Source: Pseudomonas sp. TMP9
GTDB lineage: Bacteria > Pseudomonadota > Gammaproteobacteria > Pseudomonadales > Pseudomonadaceae
Direction: 5' to 3'
NCBI RefSeq assembly: GCF_037943105.1
Contig: NZ_CP149803.1
Span: 372,001-436,000 of the forward strand
Length of the DNA: 64,000 bases
Made by a program: the position numbers and the translations under genes. Position 1 is the first letter of the stretch. The number at the start of each line of letters is the position of its first letter. Positions 26,858-34,893 of the stretch are shown in pieces. The notes beneath the pieces are model-generated. The model made no database searches and was not told the DNA's origin. It saw only the letters and a program-made list of their open reading frames with translations.

Positions 26858-26988
26858 AGAGACGGTCAGGCTCAGCTGCTGCAGGCTGTTTGCTCCTTAC
26901 GTTTGGTTGTCACCTATAGGGAAAAATCTGTCCCCTTTTCATGTGGAAGGGGGCAGGTTTGAGTTGACGATAATTTTGAGTGCTGCGC

Positions 26989-28722
26989 TCAAATAGCAGC
27001 GATATTATCTAAGAAACGTAAGCTCTCACGATGTGCCGCATAACCTGATTCGCTCAAAAGCTTTTTATCAGTAAGTTTTATAACTTTTGCATCTTCTTTG
27101 AAGTTAGCAAGATCCTCTCGATCCATGGCGCATAAAATAATCTGTGACTGTTGAGAAATGTCTATTTTGAGCAGTGCTAGAATTTCTGTATATGATTGAT
27201 TGACTTGCTCGTGCTGGTTTGGTGTGTCAATGATAAACGGGGCTGCCACAGTTTTGTACTTATAAATCTGTTGCAGAGTGGCCAGGTAGTATGCCAGCAG
27301 CCCGCGGACGCTTTCAGCTGCGCCGCCACTTCCATATAGTTTTTTGTAGTCTTTTGGTGATCTCACTTGAGATAAATTCACACCGTCTGCTTTAAGCTTG
27401 CTGATGTACTTTTGCAGGTTGAACATGAACTCGTCATTCATCGCTTCTTTTTCGTCTTTGCTGAGCAGTCCTTTTTGTTGCTTTTTAAAAGCGCGATTTT
27501 CCCGTTCGACGTTTTTTATAATTATGTTGTTTTCATCGCGTTTTTGCCCAACTCTTCTCTGGACCGCAAGGGAGGCAAGGCCCTCAATAAATGATGTAGG
27601 ATCATCACCTTCGGTATCTTCAGAGCTTGGCAATTGAGACGCCACGAGTGATTCAATCTCAAATATTTTCGATTTAGTGGCGTAAAGCTTTGTTTTATTT
27701 TTATCAATACTTTCCGTGATTTTAGAGAGATTGGTAGCAAGGCTGGCGGCCAGCTCTGCTGCGCTGTCCTTGTCGGCTAAAATAGAAGAGCGATTCACCA
27801 AAGAATTATCATGCTCTGTTCCACAGATCGGGCAGTTCAGTACGTCCCCGACTACATTCTCTACGGAAAATATATAGTCATTTTGAAGTGATTTTATCGC
27901 TTTTTCTACGATATTTAACTGACTTGAAGTGTGCTCTTTGTCAATTTGTTGTTTGGCGAGTTCAGAGAAAATCATCTCTTGTTCAGCTTGTAGCTCCGAA
28001 AGAGAGTCCGTTATATTAGAAATGAGGAAGTCGACTTCTGCCGATGTGGCTGCCAGCAAGCGCTTAGATGAGGGTACGAACTCGCTCATTACTGATAAAG
28101 TCGTATCGATCCTGCCGACTACTTGTGCGGCATCTTGCTTGATATCATTTTTTGCTGCGATCTGCTTTTCAATAGAAAAGTGCCTGTCAGTTAAATAACC
28201 TGTGTGACATTCAATTATTGTACGCTGCCAGTTTTTGTACTGAAGTAAACCCGAGAAGGACGTCCAAGCCTTCGACCAACTTTCGCGTTGGTCTAGATAA
28301 AAAGGTAGAAAAAAGAATGCAGGAGGTGGTACTTCAAGAGAGGCTGAGTCGTCACGGCTGGGCAGCAGGGCATTGAAATCAACAAGTTTGGCGAATTGAT
28401 TTGAGTAGTCCCCTGTGATTTTTGGGAACCTTTGCCAGCTTGAACCAGTTTTTAGCCAGATTTGGTTGCCTTTTCTCGCGGTTGCGTAGCTCTCTTCGCC
28501 GATGTTAAATTCTACGAGTGCTAGAACGTCAAGGGCTACCCAAGTCGTATCGAAGTGTGGGTCGCAGCCAACCGCCCATAAAAGAATTTTTGCAAGTGTT
28601 GATTTTCCGATGCTGTTGTCATCACCTGTTATTAGGTTCAGCTTCGGACTTAACTCGAATTGCCCGCCACATTTTAGGGAATCCGATATTATTGTCACCT
28701 GCTTGAATATCATTTTTTTCAT
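26989..28722 (-). CDS. Rad50/SMC-like ABC ATPase, partner of the DUF4297 nuclease
   Basis: A 577-residue ABC-type ATPase with a coiled-coil insert. Walker A is GDDNSIGKST near residues 33-42. Long charged helices follow, with a zinc-hook-like CPIC motif near residue 297, a second coiled segment, a signature-like stretch GSGGAAESVRGLLAYYLA, and Walker B FIIDTPNQ near residue 515. This is a compact Rad50/SMC architecture. It is about 60 bases downstream of the DUF4297 gene on the same strand. Such pairs belong to anti-phage families (Lamassu LmuB, ABC-three-component ATPases), where the ATPase senses DNA ends or replication intermediates. Exact family not certain. Confidence 0.82.
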   Translation of the reverse strand: MKKMIFKQVTIISDSLKCGGQFELSPKLNLITGDDNSIGKSTLAKILLWAVGCDPHFDTTWVALDVLALVEFNIGEESYATARKGNQIWLKTGSSWQRFPKITGDYSNQFAKLVDFNALLPSRDDSASLEVPPPAFFFLPFYLDQRESWSKAWTSFSGLLQYKNWQRTIIECHTGYLTDRHFSIEKQIAAKNDIKQDAAQVVGRIDTTLSVMSEFVPSSKRLLAATSAEVDFLISNITDSLSELQAEQEMIFSELAKQQIDKEHTSSQLNIVEKAIKSLQNDYIFSVENVVGDVLNCPICGTEHDNSLVNRSSILADKDSAAELAASLATNLSKITESIDKNKTKLYATKSKIFEIESLVASQLPSSEDTEGDDPTSFIEGLASLAVQRRVGQKRDENNIIIKNVERENRAFKKQQKGLLSKDEKEAMNDEFMFNLQKYISKLKADGVNLSQVRSPKDYKKLYGSGGAAESVRGLLAYYLATLQQIYKYKTVAAPFIIDTPNQHEQVNQSYTEILALLKIDISQQSQIILCAMDREDLANFKEDAKVIKLTDKKLLSESGYAAHRESLRFLDNIAAI

Positions 28723-28781
28723 AACGCTTAGTCCTTAGGTTTCTAACTAATAATTTATAGTTTTCTAATCCTGATGAAGTG

Positions 28782-29891
28782 TTAGATTTTTTTTGATAAT
28801 TCATAAATTATTGCTGCCTCTAATGTTTGTTCATCTGGAAATGCATCTACTGCGGAGGCTTCCATTTTTGAAATTACTGCAGGAATGAATATGCCGGCAC
28901 TTTCGGTAAGCTCTTCAGCCGACGGCGCGTCGAGGATGCTATCAATAGCTTCGCTGATTGATTTACATGAGTTCAAGTAGGGCATGGACCTGCCATATTT
29001 GTGCTCCTGATAGTACCGCCTGAACGCATGAATCAACGGTATGCGAAGGTGAAGCTTGACCGACAATATGTCCATAACTGATCTGAACAAGGCTAAATCA
29101 GAATCGGCCGAAGGGTCCTGAAGATAGAGGTCAATTACCTTTTGCACATCTATCGAAGTGAGCCCTTTTTTTTGTACGCATTCTTCCCACTTCGAAAAGT
29201 CGAAAGCTATCATCCCTTTACGGCGCAGATCATCCATTAATGACAAATAGATGCTATGAGGTTTGTATTTAGAGTCGGGCCACTTGGACTCAATCATGTT
29301 CGAGAGGCGACCTATCGAGGCATCTTGAAATGATTCAGATGTCAGATCCGATAGAATAAAGCGCAGGGTTTCTGGGATTGTATTGGAGCCGATTTCAGAT
29401 TTAAGAGCATCTGATATTTGCTGTAGGCACTCGGGCGTCAAGTCGCCCGTACTAATGATAGAGAGCTCAAGGTCTTTATCTATTTGCTCTAGATTGAATC
29501 CACTTGTGTTAACAAGGCCGAGTGAGCGCAGGCGATCATACAGCCCCTTTTTGTTAACGCCATCCATCATTTTTCCAAGGATGGATAACTCCTTTTCGCC
29601 ATCTTTTTTTGTTTTGCGTTTCAGTATTCGGTTTAGGGTCCACTTACCTGTCGCATAATTTTTAACCTGATTGAAGTCGAATTTTACTGATGCTGGGTCC
29701 AGGCCGTCTCCGATGATTACATCTTCATGGTATTCGACAAAAACCACATACTCTTGAGTGTCTGCGTGGCGCTCAAGTATTTTGCATAGCGCCCAATGAT
29801 ATTGATATTCGTACTTTTCGAATGTTTTCGCACCAGCGTGCTCTCGCTGAGCCGAGCCAAGTGGATTGCTGGAGCTGGTTGTTCCGTTCAT
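28782..29891 (-). CDS. DUF4297/Cap4-type dsDNA nuclease effector
   Basis: A 369-residue protein. The N-terminal third fits the DUF4297 nuclease (PD-(D/E)xK fold): AQREHAGAKTFEKYEYQYHWA, then VVFVEYHEDVIIGDG and FDFNQVKNYATGKWTLNRIL (the E/D and QxK catalytic elements). The rest is helical with no domain I recognise and probably contacts the ATPase. DUF4297 nucleases are effectors in Lamassu, CBASS (Cap4) and related systems that degrade DNA upon phage infection. The ATG at 29889-29891 has GGAG six bases before it. AT-rich codon use differs from the chromosome. Confidence 0.82.
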   Translation of the reverse strand: MNGTTSSSNPLGSAQREHAGAKTFEKYEYQYHWALCKILERHADTQEYVVFVEYHEDVIIGDGLDPASVKFDFNQVKNYATGKWTLNRILKRKTKKDGEKELSILGKMMDGVNKKGLYDRLRSLGLVNTSGFNLEQIDKDLELSIISTGDLTPECLQQISDALKSEIGSNTIPETLRFILSDLTSESFQDASIGRLSNMIESKWPDSKYKPHSIYLSLMDDLRRKGMIAFDFSKWEECVQKKGLTSIDVQKVIDLYLQDPSADSDLALFRSVMDILSVKLHLRIPLIHAFRRYYQEHKYGRSMPYLNSCKSISEAIDSILDAPSAEELTESAGIFIPAVISKMEASAVDAFPDEQTLEAAIIYELSKKI

Positions 29892-30062
29892 TGCGGCTCC
29901 TTAAAAAACTTTTCAAAGTCTTGAGAAACCATCAAGCATCTCCCGTTTATGGTTTTTGATGGCGAAACGCTACGATCTCGTTGTTGAAAGAAAATTGTCA
30001 AACAGGAGAAAAAAGGGACAAATTTATTTTGTGCCCGGCCATTCTTTGATCGTTTCATTGTT

Positions 30063-30839
30063 CTACCTCTCAAAGACCTGCATCGTTCGGCACTTGGGGA
30101 AAGTCGAACATCCCCAAAACTGCTGCCCCGCTTTCGCCCCTGACTTCACGGTGCGAATCAGCAGGGCACTGCCGCATTTTGGACATTGCCGTTCTGCTGT
30201 CGGATCACTCCGTCGCTTCAGGTTCTGCACATGCTCGCGGTGGGTGGCGAGGGTGGGGGCGCGGCGGCCGGTTTGCAGGGCGTGAAGCATGGCGTCGACT
30301 TCAGCCTCGCTGAATACCGGTTGCTGGAATGAATGGATATAGCCGATAAAGCCGATGCCTTGGGTCACGTTGGCCGGCACTTCGGTTTTGAAGGTACTGC
30401 CGCCGACAAAGGTGATTACCGAGTGCAGGTGCTCGGGATCAACCCCAAGGGTGGCTTCCAGAGCCTTGAGGTGTTTGTAGTTCTGCCGTAGCGGGTTCTG
30501 GAATTTGAACGTGCGCTTGTAGAGCTTCTGCGTCCACTGCGCCTGTTTCTCGCTACCGAAGATCCAGCCGCTCATGTTCTTCGTTTCCAGCACGAAGATA
30601 CCGAAGGGCGAGAGGAATACGTGATCGATCTGCGTGGTGCCGTCTGGCGTGTTCAGCGTGACGTTATGCAGGCGGCGGTAGGTTTGCTTATCCAGTTGAA
30701 AGTGGGCGAACAGCCGCACCAGAAGTTCGCCGATATAGCCCTTGCCCCAAGGTGATTTGAACAGCGTGATCAGCAGCATGAGTGGAATAAACCAGCTCAA
30801 CATGCCCCAGACCTGGGCGATGATAGGGGTGAAGTCCAT
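30063..30839 (-). CDS. NERD domain protein with topoisomerase-type zinc finger
   Basis: A 258-residue protein: one N-terminal membrane helix (MLSWFIPLMLLITLF), a NERD nuclease-related domain (GKGYIGELLV, TQIDHVFLSPFGIFVLETKNMSGWIFG), then a C-terminal C4 zinc finger of the topoisomerase type (CPKCGS ... CSTFPKC). The E-D-ExK residues of the nuclease fold are visible. NERD proteins are common in defence islands and plasmids but most have no assigned function. It is about 170 bases from the DUF4297 gene, on the same strand and upstream of it. Confidence 0.82.
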   Translation of the reverse strand: MDFTPIIAQVWGMLSWFIPLMLLITLFKSPWGKGYIGELLVRLFAHFQLDKQTYRRLHNVTLNTPDGTTQIDHVFLSPFGIFVLETKNMSGWIFGSEKQAQWTQKLYKRTFKFQNPLRQNYKHLKALEATLGVDPEHLHSVITFVGGSTFKTEVPANVTQGIGFIGYIHSFQQPVFSEAEVDAMLHALQTGRRAPTLATHREHVQNLKRRSDPTAERQCPKCGSALLIRTVKSGAKAGQQFWGCSTFPKCRTMQVFER

Positions 30840-30959
30840 TTCTTAACCTTCGGTAATCCTTAGTTAAGCGGATAGTACCGAAAGTCAGCGTAAATGGACG
30901 AGCGTATTCAATGGCGACAATCGGTTCATTGCGTGAGCTGAATATTCCGGCTATTCGGC

Positions 30960-31216
30960 TCACTCGCCTCTACGCACGCGTTCAGGCTTGAGCTTCAGCC
31001 GCCGCGTTGATTTTTGCTGAGGTCGGCATAGACCGTTGCCGCTGCTGGCTTGGTATTTCGCTTGAATCATCGCCTTGGCTCGCTCTGCCACTTTCCGTGC
31101 TTGCGCGATATAGCTGGCATCGCCGGTTACTTCCGCGCCGGCCAGAAACACCTCTATATCTTCATCATCGGCTAGGTATTTGGAAGGTCATAGGGTGTCA
31201 GCAGCTCGCTGCTCAT
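30960..31216 (-). pseudogene. Frameshifted, truncated HigA-like (COG3636) antitoxin
   Basis: The frame starts MSSELLTPYDLP from an ATG at 31214-31216, then a one-base deletion near 31178-31182 shifts it. In the next frame it continues KYLADDEDIEVFLAGAEVTGDASYIAQARKVAERAK (read as KYLADDEDIEVFLAG then AEVTGDASYIAQARKVAERAK), the usual N-terminal half of these addiction-module antidotes. The DNA-binding C-terminal half is missing, replaced by unrelated basic residues. No toxin partner is visible. It ends 24 bases before repeat element A. Confidence 0.7.
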
Positions 31217-31239
31217 GGGGACATTCCTCGCTAGTCTAG

Positions 31240-31386
31240 ATTTTCGCGTCGCGAAAATGAGGATGTGACTTGCTGGTCACATTTTTTCGCGTGGCGAAAA
31301 TCCGCAGCGGGTGCTGACCTTTACCTGATTTGGAACTCACCCAGGCTGGGAGCGGTTCGTCCACTGTCCATGGACTGAGGACGGCT
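31240..31386. repeat. Palindrome-rich element A (direct repeat)
   Basis: About 147 bases: ATTTTCGC-GTC-GCGAAAAT (31240-31258), an inverted pair GTGAC/GTCAC (31265-31280), a second ATTTTCGC-type palindrome (31283-31301), a unique middle, and a core GTCCACTGTCCATGGACTGA near 31359-31378. Element B at 33513-33657 has the same order and length with roughly four of five bases identical. The two bracket the toxin-antitoxin pair. Confidence 0.8.
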
Positions 31387-31477
31387 ACCCGTGCGGCTAG
31401 TCACGCCGATATGTCACGGGTAAGGAATTTGATTTTTTACTCACAACCGGAAGAACGTGGGTAAAAAACTGGGAAAT

Positions 31478-31812
31478 TTACCCACGTACCGCAGGTGGCA
31501 GATTGTTCACGTTGCTCAACAGTGCAGACAACTCGTCGTTGAGATAGAAATTCAGGTGTTCTGCCTTTATCAGCTTCAGATCATAGCCAGCTGCCTCGAG
31601 CAGCCGAACCAGCACCGACACGCTCATATCACCTTTGGTCAGTGTTCCCATGCGTGCCACCGTGGTGCGCGCGACACCAGCACGGCTGGCCAGCGCTTGT
31701 TGGCTAAACGCCTGATGGCCGGAGCCGTAAGAATGATGCTGACATTGGCAATTTCTTCGGTTTCGGCAAAAGGCGCAAAGCGCAGGATGGAATAGGTGTA
31801 CGCGCATCTCAT
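31478..31812 (-). pseudogene. Composite remnant: DUF3037 start joined to an XRE antitoxin end
   Basis: Two broken pieces on the minus strand. The first (31812 down to about 31725) reads MRCAYTYSILRFAPFAETEE and IANVSIILTAP, the beginning of a DUF3037 protein. The second, in another frame from about 31720 to 31478, reads FSQQALASRAGVARTTVARM and KGDMSVSVLVRLLEAAGYDLKL, an XRE helix-turn-helix antitoxin with an odd C-terminal tail. Neither is complete. It is divergent from the intact antitoxin at 31886 and lies between elements A and B. Confidence 0.6.
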
Positions 31813-31834
31813 TCGAGGTGGTTCTTGAGGTTGC

Positions 31835-31876
31835 TTGGTTGACAAAAAGTGACTTTATAGTATTTTTGTCAACCAA
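31835..31876 (+). promoter_or_regulatory. Promoter within a perfect 14-bp inverted repeat operator
   Basis: TTGGTTGACAAAAA (31835-31848) and TTTTTGTCAACCAA (31863-31876) are perfect inverted arms 14 bases apart. The left arm contains the -35 TTGACA (31839-31844); a -10 TATTTT (31861-31866) follows 16 bases later and overlaps the right arm. Binding of the antitoxin's helix-turn-helix here would shut the promoter, the usual autoregulation of a toxin-antitoxin operon. Confidence 0.75.
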
Positions 31877-31885
31877 GGGGGGCAC

Positions 31886-32944
31886 ATGATTTACGACAGA
31901 ATACGACGCGCCAGGCTACTTCGAGGTCTTACTCTAGAGGCCTTGGCCCAACAGATGGGAGACATCACCAAGCAAGGTTTAAGCAAGCTTGAGAAGGGGC
32001 TGATTGCTCCTAACTCGACCCGCCTGTTGCAGCTGGCAGATGCTCTGAATGTTAGCCCGGAGTATTTTTTTCGCGCAGAACCTGTGCCGCTGGCTCCTTT
32101 GGAGTTTCGCAAACTCGCAAAAATGCCCAAATATCGTCAGGAACAGGTCAAAGAGCAGATCCGTGAACATTTGGAGCGCTACATCGCTCTGGAAAGTTGT
32201 TTCGATCCTGCCGACATCCTGGCTCCGCCTACTCCGTTCCAGTTTCTTGACGTGGCCTCAATTGAGGATGCTGAGAGAGCTGCGGGCGCGCTCCGTGAGC
32301 ACTGGAAGATTGGCGGCGACGCTATTGCAAATTTCACCGAGCTGCTGGAAGAGAACGGCATCAAGGTTGCGCTGTTAGACGGGCCTGACGACTTTGATGG
32401 TGCTTGTGCCGCTACCGAGGACGGCCAGCATGTTCTGATTGCCCTCAACGCTCAGCGACCGGGTGAGCGGATGCGCTTCACCGCAGCACACGAGCTTGGG
32501 CATTGGGTGATGAAGCTACCCGAACAAATGCCAGAAAATGAAAAGGAGCGCTGCTGTCATCGCTTTGCGGGCTCATTTCTCTATCCTGCACATTGCGTCA
32601 CTAGTGACTTCGGTAGCCACCAACGTTCACACGTCCACCCGCAGGAGCTGTTGATCGCGAAACGGCAGTACGGTTTATCCATGCAGGCTGCGTTGTACCG
32701 TCTGAAGGATCTCCATCTGCTCAGCGAGCCTGGCTATCAAGCGCTGACTATCCAATTCAGCAAGCGCGGATGGCGTAAGTCGGAACCTGAACCGCAAGAG
32801 TGCAAGCCTCCACAGCGTTTTGAATCGCTTGTTTTCTGGGGGCTGGCTGAGGGGCTATTCAGCAAGTCTCGTGCAGCAGAACTGCTACGAAAGCCGGTCA
32901 GTGCGCTGGACGGAGATCTTTCAGGCCCGATGGCGCGTGCATGA
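31886..32944 (+). CDS. XRE / ImmA-IrrE metallopeptidase-like antitoxin
   Basis: A 352-residue protein with an N-terminal XRE helix-turn-helix (RARLLRGLTLEALAQQMG, ITKQGLSKLEKG) and a COG2856-type zinc peptidase domain with HExxH (FTAAHELGHWVMKLP near residues 197-211). A C-terminal helical part follows. COG2856 fusions act as antitoxins or as regulators cleaved or activated on stress (ImmR/ImmA-like). It overlaps the PIN gene by 4 bases, so the two are one operon; AAGGGGGG stands before the ATG. Confidence 0.88.
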   Translation: MIYDRIRRARLLRGLTLEALAQQMGDITKQGLSKLEKGLIAPNSTRLLQLADALNVSPEYFFRAEPVPLAPLEFRKLAKMPKYRQEQVKEQIREHLERYIALESCFDPADILAPPTPFQFLDVASIEDAERAAGALREHWKIGGDAIANFTELLEENGIKVALLDGPDDFDGACAATEDGQHVLIALNAQRPGERMRFTAAHELGHWVMKLPEQMPENEKERCCHRFAGSFLYPAHCVTSDFGSHQRSHVHPQELLIAKRQYGLSMQAALYRLKDLHLLSEPGYQALTIQFSKRGWRKSEPEPQECKPPQRFESLVFWGLAEGLFSKSRAAELLRKPVSALDGDLSGPMARA

Positions 32945-33432
32945 GTAAGGTCTATATCAGTGACACAAACATCCTGATCGACTTTAGGAATGCAGGGCTG
33001 CTGGAGCAAATGTTCGGGCTGCCTTTTGCATTCTGCTGCACTGATTTTGTTCTTCGGGAGCTGAAAGATTTTGCCCATGCTGAGCTGCTAGGGAGAGGGC
33101 TGCTTGTTGAAACAATGGATGAGCAGAGCATTGCCAAGTTGTTTCGGCTGAGCAATGAACATAACAACAGTTCTCTGGCAGATGTCTCGTGCTATCTCCT
33201 CGCTCAAGGTACGGGCTACCCGTTACTGACAGGTGATGGCCGGCTACGCCGCCAGGCCTCATCAGACGGACTGCAAGTTCGCGGCGCTCTTTGGTTGCTG
33301 GATAGCATGCTCGAGCATAGTGTTATTCATGCCGATGAGGCTGCATATGCTCTCGAGTCGATGCTCTCCCAAGGTGCTCGCCTCCCGGCAGAAGCATGCC
33401 AGTTACGCTTGAGTACTTGGCGCAAGCTTTAG
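32941..33432 (+). CDS. PIN domain ribonuclease toxin
   Basis: A 163-residue PIN-fold protein with the acidic residues in order: ISDTNILIDF (D-x-N), LRELKDF, SLADVSCYLLA and LLTGDGRLRR. PIN toxins cut RNA, often initiator tRNA or rRNA loops. The ATG overlaps the antitoxin stop (ATGA), which implies coupled translation. The pairing of a COG2856-type antitoxin with a PIN protein is a known toxin-antitoxin arrangement; target not known. Confidence 0.85.
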   Translation: MSKVYISDTNILIDFRNAGLLEQMFGLPFAFCCTDFVLRELKDFAHAELLGRGLLVETMDEQSIAKLFRLSNEHNNSSLADVSCYLLAQGTGYPLLTGDGRLRRQASSDGLQVRGALWLLDSMLEHSVIHADEAAYALESMLSQGARLPAEACQLRLSTWRKL

Positions 33433-33512
33433 TCAGATTGAGTACGCACATGTTCAGCTTTGACCGGGCCAGGTTGTCGGGTGTGTGTATCGGCCCGAGG
33501 CTTCTGATTTAG

Positions 33513-33657
33513 ATTTTCGCGTGGCGAAAATAACGCGGTGACTTATTGGTCATATTTTTTCGCGTGGCGAAAATCCAAAGAGCGTGATGACCTCTACCTG
33601 ATGTGGAACTCACCCAAGATGGGAGCGGCCCGTCCACTGTCCATAAACTGAGGCTGG
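33513..33657. repeat. Palindrome-rich element B (direct repeat)
   Basis: Second copy of element A: ATTTTCGC-GTG-GCGAAAAT (33513-33531), GTGAC/GGTCA (33538-33552), the second palindrome (33556-33574) and the CGTCCACTGTCCAT core near 33630. It lies 80 bases after the PIN gene. No gene is seen between 33433 and 33705. Confidence 0.8.
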
Positions 33658-33705
33658 CCGGCCGGGCGAAGAGACTGGCTTCTGCCCGGACTTGATCATC
33701 ACGCT

Positions 33706-34893
33706 TTAGCTGACCAAGCGAGCAGTTTGCGGGTCGTATGCGAAATTGGTAATCGACCCATCCCGAATGCGTTCAACCGCCTCATTGATTACGTGCAGCG
33801 GTACGAGAAACCACTCCCTAGGTTTGACTGGATTGCCGAAGCGATCTTCGATGGTTAGGTCCAGCTGCGCCGCGCCGAATAGGCGGTGGAAGATGTTTTC
33901 CAGCCGGGTGCGGTTCAGATTGTGCAGTTTGTAGGTGGCGACCACTTCCACGTCTGCCAGCAGGTAGGTGGAATCCTTGTTTGCGCAGGCAATGCGGGTT
34001 TCTACCTTTCCGCCGGTTACGCCGATTTTGTGGATTAACTCGCGGTGCTCGGCAACGAAGGGATGGTTGGACTGGCTGCGCAGTACATAGATGGTTCCGG
34101 ACTCGATATCGTCCGGCTCGGCTTTATCGCTGAAAAGTGGTCCTGCGCTCGAATCAGTGATTAACCGGGCCACATCATCTCGATGTAATGCCCGTTGCAG
34201 CGATCGTTGTAAAACCTCACTTTCAGTGCCGTTGTCAAAGATGACGCGGAGTCGGCTATCACGTCGTTCATACTTGGTTGTGAACTCTTCACCCACGGTG
34301 GCGACGTAGGCAAGCTGTCCACCGATGATGAAAAACACACCTTGCTGGATCTCATCCATTGAGCGCGTCTGGAATGTACGTGTTTCTCGTATGCCATTCG
34401 CAAGTTCAATTTTGACCCTTTCGAAAAGAGGCTCAAATTTGTCGAAGTCATTGCAGCGGGTTCTGTTTGCGATCTCCTCGGCCGCCCGCTTTTCAGTCGT
34501 AGAGCGCACATGCCGCAGCACGGTGATGTCGTTCTGGTCGACGACCTCACTGCCTACACCCAGCTCGGCCAGCAAAGCGTCCTCATCCATATCATCCACA
34601 TCTACCGATACTGCTGCAGTACCAGACAGTAAGCCGTAGCTATCCATCCCAGCCAGAAGCGTTGGTGCCTCAGGCAGCTTGCGTAGCTGATCCAGGCGCA
34701 CGGCGTATAAACGCTCGAAGATATCGCGGTCTTCACCATGCAAGGGTGCGCGGCCATGAGCCTGATAGAAACGCAGGATGTCCTCGAAGCCGGCGATGAT
34801 GCGTTCCTCACGCGGAGTGCGGTTGGCGGCCTTGAGCGGGATAGCTTCTACGCCCAGCGCATCCAGAAGGTCGTCGTCGTTCATCTCAGCCAT
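33706..34893 (-). CDS. GIY-YIG (T5orf172-type) nuclease, last gene of the restriction-like operon
   Basis: A 395-residue protein. The N-terminal part has an acidic motif NDDDLLDALGV (residues 5-15) and its near copy DEDALLAELGV (103-113) around a helical motif (42-72) like one at the helicase C-terminus. A central region of no known domain follows, then a GIY-YIG nuclease of the T5orf172/MUG113 type from about residue 285 (GTIYVLRSQSNHPF, IHKIGVTGGKVETRIA, and the Glu in NRTRLENIFHRLF). The ATG at 34891-34893 overlaps the helicase stop by 8 bases; the ORF runs upstream inside the helicase gene. Confidence 0.83.
   Translation of the reverse strand: MAEMNDDDLLDALGVEAIPLKAANRTPREERIIAGFEDILRFYQAHGRAPLHGEDRDIFERLYAVRLDQLRKLPEAPTLLAGMDSYGLLSGTAAVSVDVDDMDEDALLAELGVGSEVVDQNDITVLRHVRSTTEKRAAEEIANRTRCNDFDKFEPLFERVKIELANGIRETRTFQTRSMDEIQQGVFFIIGGQLAYVATVGEEFTTKYERRDSRLRVIFDNGTESEVLQRSLQRALHRDDVARLITDSSAGPLFSDKAEPDDIESGTIYVLRSQSNHPFVAEHRELIHKIGVTGGKVETRIACANKDSTYLLADVEVVATYKLHNLNRTRLENIFHRLFGAAQLDLTIEDRFGNPVKPREWFLVPLHVINEAVERIRDGSITNFAYDPQTARLVS

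Larger units (their letters stand above)
26466..26988. other. Junction region with the left end of the island, no gene
   Basis: No gene seen. In order: mocA promoter region; the displaced original tRNA terminator (26612-26643); the 46-base tRNA 3'-end copy (26661-26706); and a GTAC-rich integrase-site-like stretch (26827-26857). The tRNA copy lacks the 5' half and anticodon stem partner, so it is not a functional tRNA gene. Confidence 0.75.

Noticed and set aside
29888..30073. 61-codon frame just upstream of the DUF4297 gene
   Set aside because: It overlaps the nuclease start and includes its ribosome site, but shows no family features; likely chance.
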